A DNA stretch of 20,722 nucleotides from UBA9676 sp036522155 (GCA_036522155.1 DATDGI010000411.1:1-20722); one strand, 5' to 3'. Counted from the stretch's first letter, positions 1-6,876 are shown. A program made the numbers and translations. Notes: generated by a model from the letters alone, not told the origin.

Positions 1-275
1 AGGAGGCGGTCGCCAACGGGCGGCTGGTCCCCGGCGGCGGTGCGCCGGCCGCGGTGACGGCGCTGGCCGCCGCGCGCGGGGTCGGCGAGGACGCGATCGC
101 GCTGGCCGCGGCGCTGGCCCAGCCGTGGGCCTCGGTGGTGCTGTCGGGCGCGGTGACCGCTGCGCAGCTGGCCGCCAACCTGACCGCGCTCACGGTCGGC
201 GGCGTGCCCGGCCTGGACATCGCCGAGACCCCCCGGGACTACTGGGCAGCCAGGTCTGCCCGTCCCTGGCGGTGA
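1..275 (+). CDS. Aldo/keto reductase, C-terminal fragment (5' end outside window)
   Basis: The open frame enters from the left edge (first whole codon at base 3) and stops at TGA 273-275, giving about 90 residues. The residues AALAQPWASVVLSGAVT, followed by AAQLAANLTAL and a terminal aromatic/Arg-rich DYWAARSARPW, match the end of aldo/keto reductases: the last barrel strand with its conserved SGA and the following helix that closes the NADPH site. The catalytic Tyr, Lys, Asp and His lie upstream and cannot be checked. Members reduce carbonyls or oxidise alcohols with NADP(H). It sits next to a dihydroxyacetone utilisation locus, so a role in glycerol/Dha or aldehyde interconversion is possible, but this is inference from position only. 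A hairpin follows the stop, so it is probably not in the downstream operon. Confidence 0.72.
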   Translation, partial: EAVANGRLVPGGGAPAAVTALAAARGVGEDAIALAAALAQPWASVVLSGAVTAAQLAANLTALTVGGVPGLDIAETPRDYWAARSARPWR

Positions 276-290
276 GCCGCCGCGAGCGGC
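276..290 (+). terminator. Short hairpin after the aldo/keto reductase
   Basis: GCCGC (276-280), a 5-base loop and GCGGC (286-290) form a perfect 5-bp GC stem immediately after the stop codon. There is no T-tract. It is a weak candidate for a GC-hairpin terminator separating the reductase from the Dha locus. Confidence 0.3.
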
Positions 291-374
291 CGGGCCAGCA
301 CCCGGTCAGCGGCACAACGGCCGGGATCCGCGGCTCGCCGTAACGGGGCCGACATTTTGCTGCAATCTCACCTC

Positions 375-404
375 TTGACGGGGCCGCCAACCGGCGCTTA
401 TGTT
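375..404 (+). promoter_or_regulatory. Predicted housekeeping sigma promoter of the channel-dhaKL-EI operon
   Basis: TTGACG (375-380) and TATGTT (399-404) are separated by 18 bp and resemble the -35 and -10 boxes of the main actinobacterial sigma factor. The predicted start point, around 411, lies just upstream of the palindromic operator at 417-433. That is the usual place for a repressor. Because the -10 covers the ATG at 400, that ATG is unlikely to be the start of the channel gene. Confidence 0.5.
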
Positions 405-416
405 TTCTGAAACATC

Positions 417-440
417 GTTCGGCAATGTCGAACACGTTTC
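417..440. promoter_or_regulatory. Operator-like palindrome, copy 1 (probable IclR/GylR-type site)
   Basis: GTTCGGCAATGTCGAAC (417-433) is a near-perfect palindrome with one mismatched pair around a central A. The stretch 418-440 is identical at 19 of 23 positions to 5400-5422 in the iclR/dhaM gap. Each copy has one imperfect pair at a different place, and the two together give the perfect palindrome TTCGGCAnTGCCGAA. Location just after the predicted -10, and the matching site at the regulator's own promoter, suggest binding by the local IclR-family protein. This is inference; no binding data are available here. Confidence 0.6.
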
Positions 441-519
441 GAAGAAGCCGCCGGTACCCTCAGAGGAGGTGAGGAGCCCCGGCACCCGGCCGTCGGCCGG
501 CCCGCCGAGGGCGACCCGC

Positions 520-1317
520 ATGGCAGCACCACCCAGCACCCTGCAGAAGCTTGGCGCCGAGTTCCTCGGCACCGCTTTCCTCGTATACGTCGGTGCCGGC
601 TCGGCGGCCGCTACCGGCGTGATCGCGGCCGGCACCAAGGTCCCCTTCTCGATGGCCCAGCTCGGGGTCATCTCGTTCGCGTTCATGCTCGTCATCGTGG
701 GCGCGGTGTACGCGATCGGGCACATCTCGGGCGGCCACATCAACCCGGCGGTGACCCTGTCGCTGGCGGTGTCCGGCAAGTTCGCCTGGCGGGAAGTGCC
801 CGGCTACTGGGCCGCCCAGGTGGCCGGCGCCATCGCCGGGGCCGCGGCCATCTTCCTCACCCTGGGCCGGGCGGCCGCCGTCGCCGCGGGCGGCGGGGTG
901 ACCGCTTACAACCCCGCCACGATGGGATTCGGCCGGGGGATGCTGATCGAGGCGATCGGCACCTTCATGCTCGTGTTCGTCATCTTCGGCGTCATCGACC
1001 ACCGGGCGGTGCCTGGCTGGGCGCCGATGGCGATCGGCGCCATCGTCTTCGCGGTCATCATCATCCTGGGCCCGGCGACCGGCGCCGCCATCAACCCCGC
1101 CCGCTACCTGGGTGCGGTGTTCATGCTCAAGGCCTTCGGTGGCAGTGTGCTGTGGTCGCAGCTGCCCGCCTATGTCATCGGCGAACTGGTCGGTGGCGTG
1201 CTCGGCGGCCTGGCCTGGGTTGGCATCGGCCGGGTCCGTACCGACGCCGCCTACACCAGCCTCGCGCCCAGTGAACCCGTTCCCAGCCCTGAGCCAGTCC
1301 CGGAAGGCACGTCATGA
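520..1317 (+). CDS. MIP-family channel (aquaporin/glycerol facilitator type)
   Basis: This 265-residue, six-helix membrane channel has both half-helix motifs: HINPAVTL (first NPA, Asn75) and INPAR (second NPA, Asn192, filter Arg195). The length is normal for the family. The ATG at 520 was chosen because GAGGG lies 8 bases upstream, the protein from there starts just before helix 1, and an in-frame ATG at 400 falls inside the predicted -10. Gap-free alignment from the NPA motifs puts Phe55, Ile180, Ala189 and Arg195 in the selectivity filter. The His of orthodox water channels is absent. The GPATGAAINPAR segment resembles GlpF (GPLTGFAMNPAR), although the Asp that follows NPAR in GlpF is Tyr here. 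Its stop overlaps the dhaK start (ATGA), so the likely role is uptake of dihydroxyacetone or glycerol. The exact solute is unproven. Confidence 0.88.
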   Translation: MAAPPSTLQKLGAEFLGTAFLVYVGAGSAAATGVIAAGTKVPFSMAQLGVISFAFMLVIVGAVYAIGHISGGHINPAVTLSLAVSGKFAWREVPGYWAAQVAGAIAGAAAIFLTLGRAAAVAAGGGVTAYNPATMGFGRGMLIEAIGTFMLVFVIFGVIDHRAVPGWAPMAIGAIVFAVIIILGPATGAAINPARYLGAVFMLKAFGGSVLWSQLPAYVIGELVGGVLGGLAWVGIGRVRTDAAYTSLAPSEPVPSPEPVPEGTS

Positions 1318-2306
1318 AGAAGCTCATCAACTCGCCCGACACGGTCGTGACCGACGCGCTGGCCGGGGTGGCCGCGGCGCACCCGTCCCTGGCCGTGGAC
1401 ATCGAGAACAAGGTCATTACCCGGGCCGGCGGCCCGCAGGCCGGCAAGGTAGGCCTGATCTCCGGCGGCGGGTCCGGTCACGAGCCGCTGCACGGCGGGT
1501 TCGTCGGCCACGGCATGCTGGACGCGGCCTGCCCCGGTGAGGTGTTCACCTCCCCGGTGCCCGACCAGATGCTCGCCGCCACCAAGGCCGTCAACGGCGG
1601 CGCCGGCGTACTGCACATCGTCAAGAACTACACCGGCGACATCCTCAACTTCCAGATGGCCGCGGAACTGGCCGAGGACGAGGGCATCAACGTGGTGGCG
1701 GTGGTCACCAACGACGATGTGGCGGTGCTGGACTCCCTGTACACCGCGGGCCGCCGCGGCGTCGGCGCCACCGTCTTCGTGGAGAAGATCGCCGGTGCGC
1801 TCGCCGAGGAAGGCGCGGGCCTGGACAAGGTCGCCGCGGTGGCGCGCGAGGTCAATGACCGGTCCCGGTCCTTCGGGGTGGCGCTGACTTCGTGCACGGT
1901 TCCCGCCGCCGGCAAGCCCACCTTCGATCTGGCCGACAACGAGGTCGAGCTCGGCATCGGCATCCACGGCGAGCCCGGCCGCACCCGGGGGCCGCTGGCT
2001 CCGGCCCGCGATCTGGCCGCCGCGGCGCTCGATGCCATCGGTGCCGATCTGCCGCTGTCCGGGGACCTGCTGGTGATGGTCAACGGCATGGGCGGCACCC
2101 CACTGCTGGAGCTGTACGTCGTCTTCAACGAGGTCCAGCGGTACCTGGCCGGCCGCGGCGGGCGGGTCGCCCGGAGCCTGGTCGGCAACTACATCACCAG
2201 CCTGGAGATGCAGGGTTTCTCGGTGACCGTCTGCCAGCTGACGGACGAGCTCACCCGGCTGTGGGACGCGCCAGTGGACACACCGGCCCTGCGCTGGGGA
2301 CGCTAG
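1314..2306 (+). CDS. dhaK: Dihydroxyacetone kinase subunit DhaK (Dha-binding)
   Basis: This 330-residue protein is full length for DhaK of PEP-dependent dihydroxyacetone kinases. It binds Dha as a hemiaminal on a histidine and presents it to DhaL. The Dha-binding His218 lies in GIGIHGEPG, His56 in GGGSGHEP and Asp109 in KNYTGD; all three fall at the same numbers as in the E. coli enzyme as I recall it. The ATG at 1314 overlaps the channel stop by four bases (ATGA), so the two genes are translationally coupled. The ATP-binding DhaL domain of single-chain kinases is absent from this chain and is encoded by the next gene. The cytoplasmic product is dihydroxyacetone phosphate, which enters glycolysis. 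Confidence 0.97.
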   Translation: MKKLINSPDTVVTDALAGVAAAHPSLAVDIENKVITRAGGPQAGKVGLISGGGSGHEPLHGGFVGHGMLDAACPGEVFTSPVPDQMLAATKAVNGGAGVLHIVKNYTGDILNFQMAAELAEDEGINVVAVVTNDDVAVLDSLYTAGRRGVGATVFVEKIAGALAEEGAGLDKVAAVAREVNDRSRSFGVALTSCTVPAAGKPTFDLADNEVELGIGIHGEPGRTRGPLAPARDLAAAALDAIGADLPLSGDLLVMVNGMGGTPLLELYVVFNEVQRYLAGRGGRVARSLVGNYITSLEMQGFSVTVCQLTDELTRLWDAPVDTPALRWGR

Positions 2307-2339
2307 CGTCACTGGTTCCCAGATCACAGGGAGAAACCC

Positions 2340-2972
2340 ATGCATGCTGACGTCTTCCGGGCCTGGATCACGGCGGCCGCCGCGATCATCGAGGAGCAGC
2401 GTGACCATCTCACCCAGCTGGACGCGGCGATCGGCGACGCCGATCACGGCATCAACCTCGCCCGGGGATTCACGGCCGTGCTCAGTGCGCTGGACACAGC
2501 CGCCCCGGCGACCCCAGGTGCGGTGCTGACACTGACCGGGGCGACGCTGATCTCCAAGGTCGGCGGCGCCTCCGGGCCGCTGTACGGGATGGCCTTCCGG
2601 CGCGCGGGCAAGGCGCTGGGGGACACCGCGGACGTGGATCTGCCGGCGCTCGCGGCCGCCCTGGAGGCGGCCCTGGCGGGCGTGCAGCAGCTCGGTGCGG
2701 CCCGCGAAGGTGACAAGACGATGGTGGACGCGCTGGCCCCGGCCACCGGAGCCTTCAGCAAGGCGATCGCGGAGGGGGCGTCGGCTGACGGCGCCCTCGC
2801 CGCACTCGTCGAGGCCGCCCAGGCGGGGGCGGTGGCCACGATCTCCATGCAGGCGCTCAAGGGCCGGGCGAGCTACCTCGGGCCACGCAGCGTCGGCCAC
2901 GAGGACCCGGGCGCGGCCTCGACCGCGCTGATCCTCGGCGCCCTCCGCGATGCCGCGCTGGCGAGCCCATGA
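2340..2972 (+). CDS. dhaL: Dihydroxyacetone kinase subunit DhaL (ADP-binding)
   Basis: This 210-residue DhaL subunit, in PTS-type kinases, keeps ADP bound as a cofactor. The ADP is rephosphorylated by DhaM, and DhaL passes the phosphate to Dha on DhaK. The metal-binding signature is present near the N terminus as LDAAIGDADHG, with Asp28, Asp33 and Asp35. The conserved GGASGPLYG loop is at about residues 75-83. Start ATG 2340 is preceded by AGGGAGA (2328-2334), and the gene lies 33 bp after dhaK. Its stop overlaps the start of the EI gene (ATGA). A dhaM with a recognisable EIIA-Man domain downstream supports the PEP-dependent type over the ATP-dependent type. Confidence 0.96.
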   Translation: MHADVFRAWITAAAAIIEEQRDHLTQLDAAIGDADHGINLARGFTAVLSALDTAAPATPGAVLTLTGATLISKVGGASGPLYGMAFRRAGKALGDTADVDLPALAAALEAALAGVQQLGAAREGDKTMVDALAPATGAFSKAIAEGASADGALAALVEAAQAGAVATISMQALKGRASYLGPRSVGHEDPGAASTALILGALRDAALASP

Positions 2973-4603
2973 CCCAGGCCAGCCGATACCGAGGCCTGCC
3001 GGTGTCCGAGGGGGTGGCAGCCGGGCAGCTTTACCCCGGCGACACCGCGGCGGGTGACCGGTCAGCGACCCCGGAGGAGGTGACGGCGGCGTTCGCCGCC
3101 GTGGCGCGGGAACGCACCGCGCTGGCTGACCAGTTGCGGGCGGGCGGGCGCGGCGACGAGGCGGACATTGTCGCCATCGGCGCGCTGATCGCCGGCGATC
3201 CCGCGCTGGTGGACCCGGCGGTGGCCGCGGCCGGGAACGGCACCCCCGCCGCGGCCGCGGTCGAGCAGTCGGCCGCCACCCAGGCGGCGGCGCTGGCCGC
3301 ACTGGCCAACCCGGACCTGGCCGCCCGTGCCGACGACGTGCGCCAGGTCGCCAACGCGGTGCTGGCCCAGCTGTCCGGCCGGGCCGCGCCAGCGCCACCG
3401 GACGGCCTGTTCATCCTGGTCCGGCGCGAGGTCGACCCGGTCGATCTGATCCGTTTCGCCGACGCCGGGCTGGCCGGCGCGGTGTCGGTGGCCGGCGGCG
3501 CCAATTCGCATGCCGCGATCATCGCGCGCGGGCTCGGCCTGCCGATGCTGGCCGGCGCGGATCCGGCGGTGCTGACCGCGCCGGCCGGGCACCCGGCCAT
3601 CCTGGACAGCGCAGCCGGCTGCCTGACCGTTGACCCCCCGCCGCACGAACTGGCCGCTGCCGCCCGGGCGCGGGCGGATGGCGTGGCCAGCAGGGCAGCG
3701 GCGGCCGCCGCGCTCCCGCGTACCCGGGACGGCCAGGAGATCACCCTGCTGTGCAACGTGGCGTCGGCCACCGAGACCAGGCTCGGCCTGGCCGCCGGTG
3801 CCGCGGGTGTGGGCCTGCTGCGGACCGAGATCCCGTTTATCGGCGCCACCGGCTGGCCATCGGAGGCCGAGCACCGGTCAGCGCTGGATCCGGTGCTTGG
3901 GTTGCTGGCCGGCCGCCCGGCCGTGGTCCGGCTGCTCGACTTCACTGGCGACAAGATTCCCGCGTTCCTGGCCAGCCAGGAACCAGGCCTGGCCGCCCTG
4001 CTCAGCCATCCCCGCGCGCTCGCCGACCAGCTCCGGGCGGTGCTGCGCAGCGGCCGGGAAACCGAGCTCAGCGTCATGGTGCCGATGGTGCGCACCGTGG
4101 CCGAGCTGGCGGTGGTGCGGGCCGCCCTGGCCGAAGCCGCCGCCGAGGTCGGTGCCCCGATGCCGGAGCTGGGGATGATGGTGGAGGTCGCCGCCACCGC
4201 CGGCGCGGCCAGCGCGTTCACCGGTGCCAGCGACTTCTTCTCGATCGGCACCAATGACCTAACCAGCGAGGTGCTGGGGCTGGACCGGGCGGATCCGGCG
4301 ATGAGCCCGGCGCTGGCCGCGGACCCGCGGGTGCTGGCCCTCATCGCCACCGTCGCACGGGCCGCCCAGGCGGCTGGGGTGGGCCTGTCGGTCTGCGGTG
4401 ACGCGGCCGCCGACCCGGCCGTCCTGCCCCTCCTGATCGGCCTGGGGATTCGGCGGTTCAGCGTGGGAGCGGCGCGGCTGCCGCAGGTGGCGGAGTGGAT
4501 CGCCGCCGCCGAAACTTCGGTGTGCGCCACGCTGGCCAGCCGCGCCCTGCGGGCGGCCAGCCCGGAGCAGGTGCTTGACCAGCCGCAGCGGGCGGCGCCA
4601 TGA
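2969..4603 (+). CDS. ptsP: PEP-protein phosphotransferase (PTS enzyme I), Dha-locus copy
   Basis: This 544-residue enzyme I takes phosphate from PEP and passes it to HPr. The phosphohistidine His181 is in GGANSHAAIIARGLGLPML, equivalent to the GGRTSHTSI region of E. coli EI. The C-terminal PEP-binding barrel has GVGLLRTE (Arg285), VVRLLDFTGDK (Arg321), GMMVEVAAT, FFSIGTNDLTSEVLGLDR and the catalytic Cys476 in SVCGDAAADP. All key residues are therefore intact. The N-terminal HPr-binding part (about residues 30-140) is alanine-rich and less conserved. It overlaps dhaL by ATGA, is not fused to HPr or EIIA as in E. coli DhaM, and ends 8 bp from the convergent iclR gene. Its position implies a dedicated EI for the Dha relay, though it could also serve other PTS systems. 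Confidence 0.93.
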   Translation: MTQASRYRGLPVSEGVAAGQLYPGDTAAGDRSATPEEVTAAFAAVARERTALADQLRAGGRGDEADIVAIGALIAGDPALVDPAVAAAGNGTPAAAAVEQSAATQAAALAALANPDLAARADDVRQVANAVLAQLSGRAAPAPPDGLFILVRREVDPVDLIRFADAGLAGAVSVAGGANSHAAIIARGLGLPMLAGADPAVLTAPAGHPAILDSAAGCLTVDPPPHELAAAARARADGVASRAAAAAALPRTRDGQEITLLCNVASATETRLGLAAGAAGVGLLRTEIPFIGATGWPSEAEHRSALDPVLGLLAGRPAVVRLLDFTGDKIPAFLASQEPGLAALLSHPRALADQLRAVLRSGRETELSVMVPMVRTVAELAVVRAALAEAAAEVGAPMPELGMMVEVAATAGAASAFTGASDFFSIGTNDLTSEVLGLDRADPAMSPALAADPRVLALIATVARAAQAAGVGLSVCGDAAADPAVLPLLIGLGIRRFSVGAARLPQVAEWIAAAETSVCATLASRALRAASPEQVLDQPQRAAP

Positions 4604-4611
4604 ACATAGCC

Positions 4612-5391
4612 TCAGCTCAGGACCGACAGCACCATGCCGCCCCGGGCCGCTCCCAGATCCCGGGAGATGGATCGTGCCGCCTCCTGGACCGCCCGCACCA
4701 GCTCGTCCCGGGTAGCCGGCACCAGCAGCCGGTCCGCGGCACCCACGACGCCGATGGCGCCGGCCACCACGGCGTCACGGCCGAGGATCGGCGCCGCGAT
4801 GCCCGCATCCCCGACGGTGGCTTCCTGGTCTTCCACCGCGTAGCCCTGCCTGCGCACCTGGTTGAGCACCCGGCTCAGGGCCACCCGGGTGGTCTTGGTC
4901 CGGCCGGTCAGCGGGGCCAGGTCGGCGGCCAGCGCAGCTGCCCGGCCCGCATCCGGCAGATTGGCCACGATCGCGTGCCCGAGCGCGCAGGCATGCCACG
5001 GGATCGCCGCGCCGACCTCCAGGATCTGCACGGTGTTATCCGGGCGGAACACGTGGTGCAGCACGATCACCCGGCTGCCCGAGAGGCTGGCCACCCAGAC
5101 CGCCTCGCTCGCCCGCTGGGCGAGCGACTCCGCCCACAGCAGCGACCGGGAACGCAGTTCAGAACCGTCCAGGTAGGCGTTGCCCAGCAGCAGCACAGCC
5201 GGGCCGAGGCTGTACTTCCCGGTGTCGTCATCCTGCGCGACCAGGCCGTGCTTCTCCAGCGTGCGCAGCAGCCCGTGCACGGTCGGCTTGGCCAGCCCCA
5301 CCCGTTCCGCGATTTCGGTGACGCCGAGCCGGGGCGTGCCGGAGCCGAGAACGGCAAGAATCCGGGCCGCGCGCTCCACCGATTGGATCAT
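4612..5391 (-). CDS. IclR-family transcriptional regulator (GylR-like)
   Basis: This 259-residue regulator has an N-terminal winged helix-turn-helix (about residues 1-65: SVERAARILAVL, then VTEIAERVGLAKPTVHGLLRTLEKHGLV). The C-terminal IclR effector domain (about 75-250) contains ALGHAIVANLP and GIAAPILGRDAVVAGAIGVVG. The length is typical. It is read opposite to its neighbours: its 3' end is 8 bp from the EI stop, and its start is 41 bp from dhaM. AAAGG precedes the ATG on the minus strand. A palindrome in that gap (5400-5414) recurs at the channel promoter (417-433), so it probably controls both halves of the Dha locus and itself, with Dha, glycerol or a phosphorylated derivative as a possible effector. 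Whether it represses or activates cannot be told, but the operator position at the channel favours repression. Confidence 0.93.
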   Translation of the reverse strand: MIQSVERAARILAVLGSGTPRLGVTEIAERVGLAKPTVHGLLRTLEKHGLVAQDDDTGKYSLGPAVLLLGNAYLDGSELRSRSLLWAESLAQRASEAVWVASLSGSRVIVLHHVFRPDNTVQILEVGAAIPWHACALGHAIVANLPDAGRAAALAADLAPLTGRTKTTRVALSRVLNQVRRQGYAVEDQEATVGDAGIAAPILGRDAVVAGAIGVVGAADRLLVPATRDELVRAVQEAARSISRDLGAARGGMVLSVLS

Positions 5392-5398
5392 GACAACC

Positions 5399-5422
5399 TT
5401 TCAGCAATGCCGAACATGATTC
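5399..5422. promoter_or_regulatory. Operator-like palindrome, copy 2, in the iclR/dhaM divergent gap
   Basis: TTCAGCAATGCCGAA (5400-5414) is palindromic apart from one pair. It matches the site at 418-432, and conservation continues through GAACAYGWTTC to 5422. It fills most of the 41-bp gap between the divergent iclR and dhaM starts. Binding there would touch both promoters and could cover the iclR ribosome site. I see no clear -35/-10 pair for dhaM in so short a gap, so its promoter may lie inside iclR. Confidence 0.6.
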
Positions 5423-5432
5423 AGGATAAGCC

Positions 5433-5837
5433 ATGAGCCTCCACGGCAGAGTAGGGATCGTCCTCGTCTCGCACAGTGCCCTGCTGGCGGAGGGAGCGGC
5501 GGAACTCGCCGGCCAGATCAGCGGAGGCGCCGTGGCCATTATCCCCGCGGGCGGCACCGAAGACGGACGGCTCGGCACCAGTGCGGCGAAAGTACAGCAA
5601 GCAGTCAAACTGGCTGACAGCGGAGCAGGTGTGCTGATCCTTCCCGACCTCGGCAGTGCTGTCCTCACCGTGCGGGCGCTGCTCAGCGAGGGCGGGGATC
5701 TGCCGGCCCCGATCGAGCTCGCCGACGCGCCGTTCGTCGAGGGCGCGGTGGCCGCGACCGTGACCGCGGCCGGCGGTGGCGACATCGCAGCGGTGCTCGC
5801 CGCGGCGGAGGAGGCACGCCATGCCCGCAAGCTGTGA
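5433..5837 (+). CDS. dhaM: DhaM, PTS EIIA-Man-type phosphocarrier subunit of dihydroxyacetone kinase
   Basis: This 134-residue single-domain DhaM receives phosphate from HPr and rephosphorylates ADP bound to DhaL. The phosphorylated His14 is in GIVLVSHSALLAEG. The family pattern GGTEDGRLGTS and PDLGSAVLTVRALL follow. It corresponds only to the first domain of E. coli DhaM, whose HPr and EI-like domains are missing from this chain; separate genes here supply them. An AGGA motif (5423-5426) sits 6 bases before the ATG. The 3' end overlaps the HPr gene by 17 bp, so the two are coupled. It is separated from dhaK, dhaL and EI by the reversed iclR and therefore needs its own promoter. Confidence 0.95.
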   Translation: MSLHGRVGIVLVSHSALLAEGAAELAGQISGGAVAIIPAGGTEDGRLGTSAAKVQQAVKLADSGAGVLILPDLGSAVLTVRALLSEGGDLPAPIELADAPFVEGAVAATVTAAGGGDIAAVLAAAEEARHARKL

Positions 5838-6093
5838 GCAGGCGATCATCCTCACCGGCGACCTGCACGCCCGCCCGGCCGGTGCGCTGTCGGTGGCGGC
5901 AGCGAGATTCTCCGCGGCGGTCTCACTTACCGTCGGTGCCAGCCAGGCCGACGCCAAGAGCGTGCTCGGGGTCATGGGCCTGGGTGCCACCAGCGGCCAG
6001 CAGGTCACCGTGACGGCGGAGGGGCCCGATGCGGAGGCGGCGGTCGCCGCGATCGTCGCCATCTTGGCCCAGGCCACCCAGGTGGGTGCCTGA
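5821..6093 (+). CDS. HPr-family phosphocarrier protein
   Basis: This 90-residue HPr has the active histidine His16 in GDLHARPAG, and Ser47 in DAKSVLGVMGLGA at the place of the regulatory serine of Gram-positive HPr. It would carry phosphate from EI to DhaM. The ATG at 5821 was chosen because GGAGGAGG (5807-5814) lies 6 bases upstream and the protein then has normal HPr length; an in-frame ATG at 5776 would add 15 non-HPr residues. It overlaps dhaM by 17 bp. Being next to dhaM suggests a dedicated carrier, but it could also be the cell's general HPr. A hairpin follows the stop. Confidence 0.93.
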   Translation: MPASCEQAIILTGDLHARPAGALSVAAARFSAAVSLTVGASQADAKSVLGVMGLGATSGQQVTVTAEGPDAEAAVAAIVAILAQATQVGA

Positions 6094-6098
6094 CGCTC

Positions 6099-6115
6099 TC
6101 ACCCGATGCGGGTGA
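6099..6115 (+). terminator. Hairpin terminator candidate after the HPr gene
   Basis: TCACCCG (6099-6105), loop ATG and CGGGTGA (6109-6115) form a perfect 7-bp stem six bases after the HPr stop. There is no T-tract, as is common in actinobacteria. It would end the dhaM-HPr transcript. Confidence 0.5.
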
Positions 6116-6355
6116 CACCAGCCGCGCGGTCCGGCGACGGACCCGTCCGCTGCGGACCGCGAGCGTGTTCGCCGCCAGGAACAGCAATATCTGGATCGCA
6201 TTCACGTACCGGCTGGTGATGAACGCCGACAGCAGGTAGGCGGTGATCAGCAGGAGCAGCAGCAGCCCGAACCGGTCGCCGCGGGACTCCCGCAGCTGGG
6301 CACCGGCGCGGCGGTGGCCCCTGGCCGCGCGAGCCAGGAGCCACCGGCCGGGCAC
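6100..6355 (-). pseudogene. Probable 5' remnant of a membrane protein gene
   Basis: A minus-strand frame starts at GTG 6353-6355, just after the DUF1269 gene. It reads a basic stretch followed by a strongly hydrophobic segment, GLLLLLLITAYLLSAF, then a short loop and a second one, IQILLFLAANTLAV. That looks like the first two membrane helices of a real protein. After about 6100 the frame runs antisense into the HPr gene and becomes Arg/Pro-rich, with its stop at 6005, so the C-terminal part looks lost. Either this is a truncated gene or a small two-helix protein with a poor tail. I do not recognise a named family with confidence. The hydrophobicity is not explained by any plus-strand gene here. 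Confidence 0.4.
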
Positions 6356-6366
6356 GCTGGACCCGG

Positions 6367-6861
6367 TCAGCTGGTGCTGGCGCCGTGCAGCGCGTCCTGG
6401 AGGTCCTTCTCGCCCTGCTTGGTCAGTGAGGACTTCAGGACCGTGCCGCCGTACTGGCTGAGCGCCTCGACGGCCTTGTCCGGGGTGACCTTCTCCACCA
6501 TCAGGAACAGGGCCGAGGTGCCGGGCTGGAGCATGTCCCGCACCTGGTCCTGGAAGGCACGGTCGATCCCCGATTTGGTGATCTTGCCCATGAGCGCGCC
6601 CATCCCGGCCCCGATGGCCAGCCCGAAGAACGGGATGAAGAACAGCAGGCCGAACAGCAGCCCCCAGAACATCCCCCAGGTCGCGCCCGCCCCGACCGGG
6701 TGATGGCTGGTGCGCACGTGGAACTTGCCCTCGGGGTCGCGGACGATGACCGCGATCGCGTCCGGCTCGATGATGAGGTCCCTGGCCAGCCGGCGCGCCT
6801 CGGCGGCAGCCAGCTCGGCGGTGGACTCGTCCGGGTAACCGATGGCAATCAGGTCAGCCAT
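6367..6861 (-). CDS. DUF1269 domain membrane protein
   Basis: This 164-residue protein begins MADLIAIGYPDESTAELAAAEARRL, typical of the DUF1269 family. The middle (about 57-97) is a glycine-rich hydrophobic hairpin running GATWGMFWGLLFGLLFF to GLAIGAGMGALMG. A soluble C-terminal part follows, with FQDQVRDMLQPGTSALFLMVE and VEALSQYGGTVLKSSL. The function of the family is not known. AGAGAGG lies 10 bases before the ATG on the minus strand. It is the downstream gene of a likely minus-strand pair with the STAS gene, 15 bp away. The glycine pattern in the membrane region suggests tight helix packing, which is inference. Confidence 0.88.
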   Translation of the reverse strand: MADLIAIGYPDESTAELAAAEARRLARDLIIEPDAIAVIVRDPEGKFHVRTSHHPVGAGATWGMFWGLLFGLLFFIPFFGLAIGAGMGALMGKITKSGIDRAFQDQVRDMLQPGTSALFLMVEKVTPDKAVEALSQYGGTVLKSSLTKQGEKDLQDALHGASTS

Positions 6862-6876
6862 GATGTTGATTCCTCT

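Noticed and set aside
400..519. A 40-residue upstream extension of the channel from ATG 400
   Set aside because: That ATG lies in the predicted -10 box and the operator would be inside the gene. ATG 520 has a ribosome site and matches the family start.
1251..3398. A 715-codon open frame on the minus strand
   Set aside because: It lies antisense to the channel, dhaK, dhaL and EI genes, all of which have clear family motifs. Its product is Arg/Gly/Pro-rich without motifs, a by-product of high GC.
4600..5436. A 278-codon plus-strand frame overlapping the EI stop by ATGA and reaching dhaM
   Set aside because: The ATGA overlap and operon position made it tempting, but the product has no motif, and the minus strand encodes a clear IclR regulator over the same bases.
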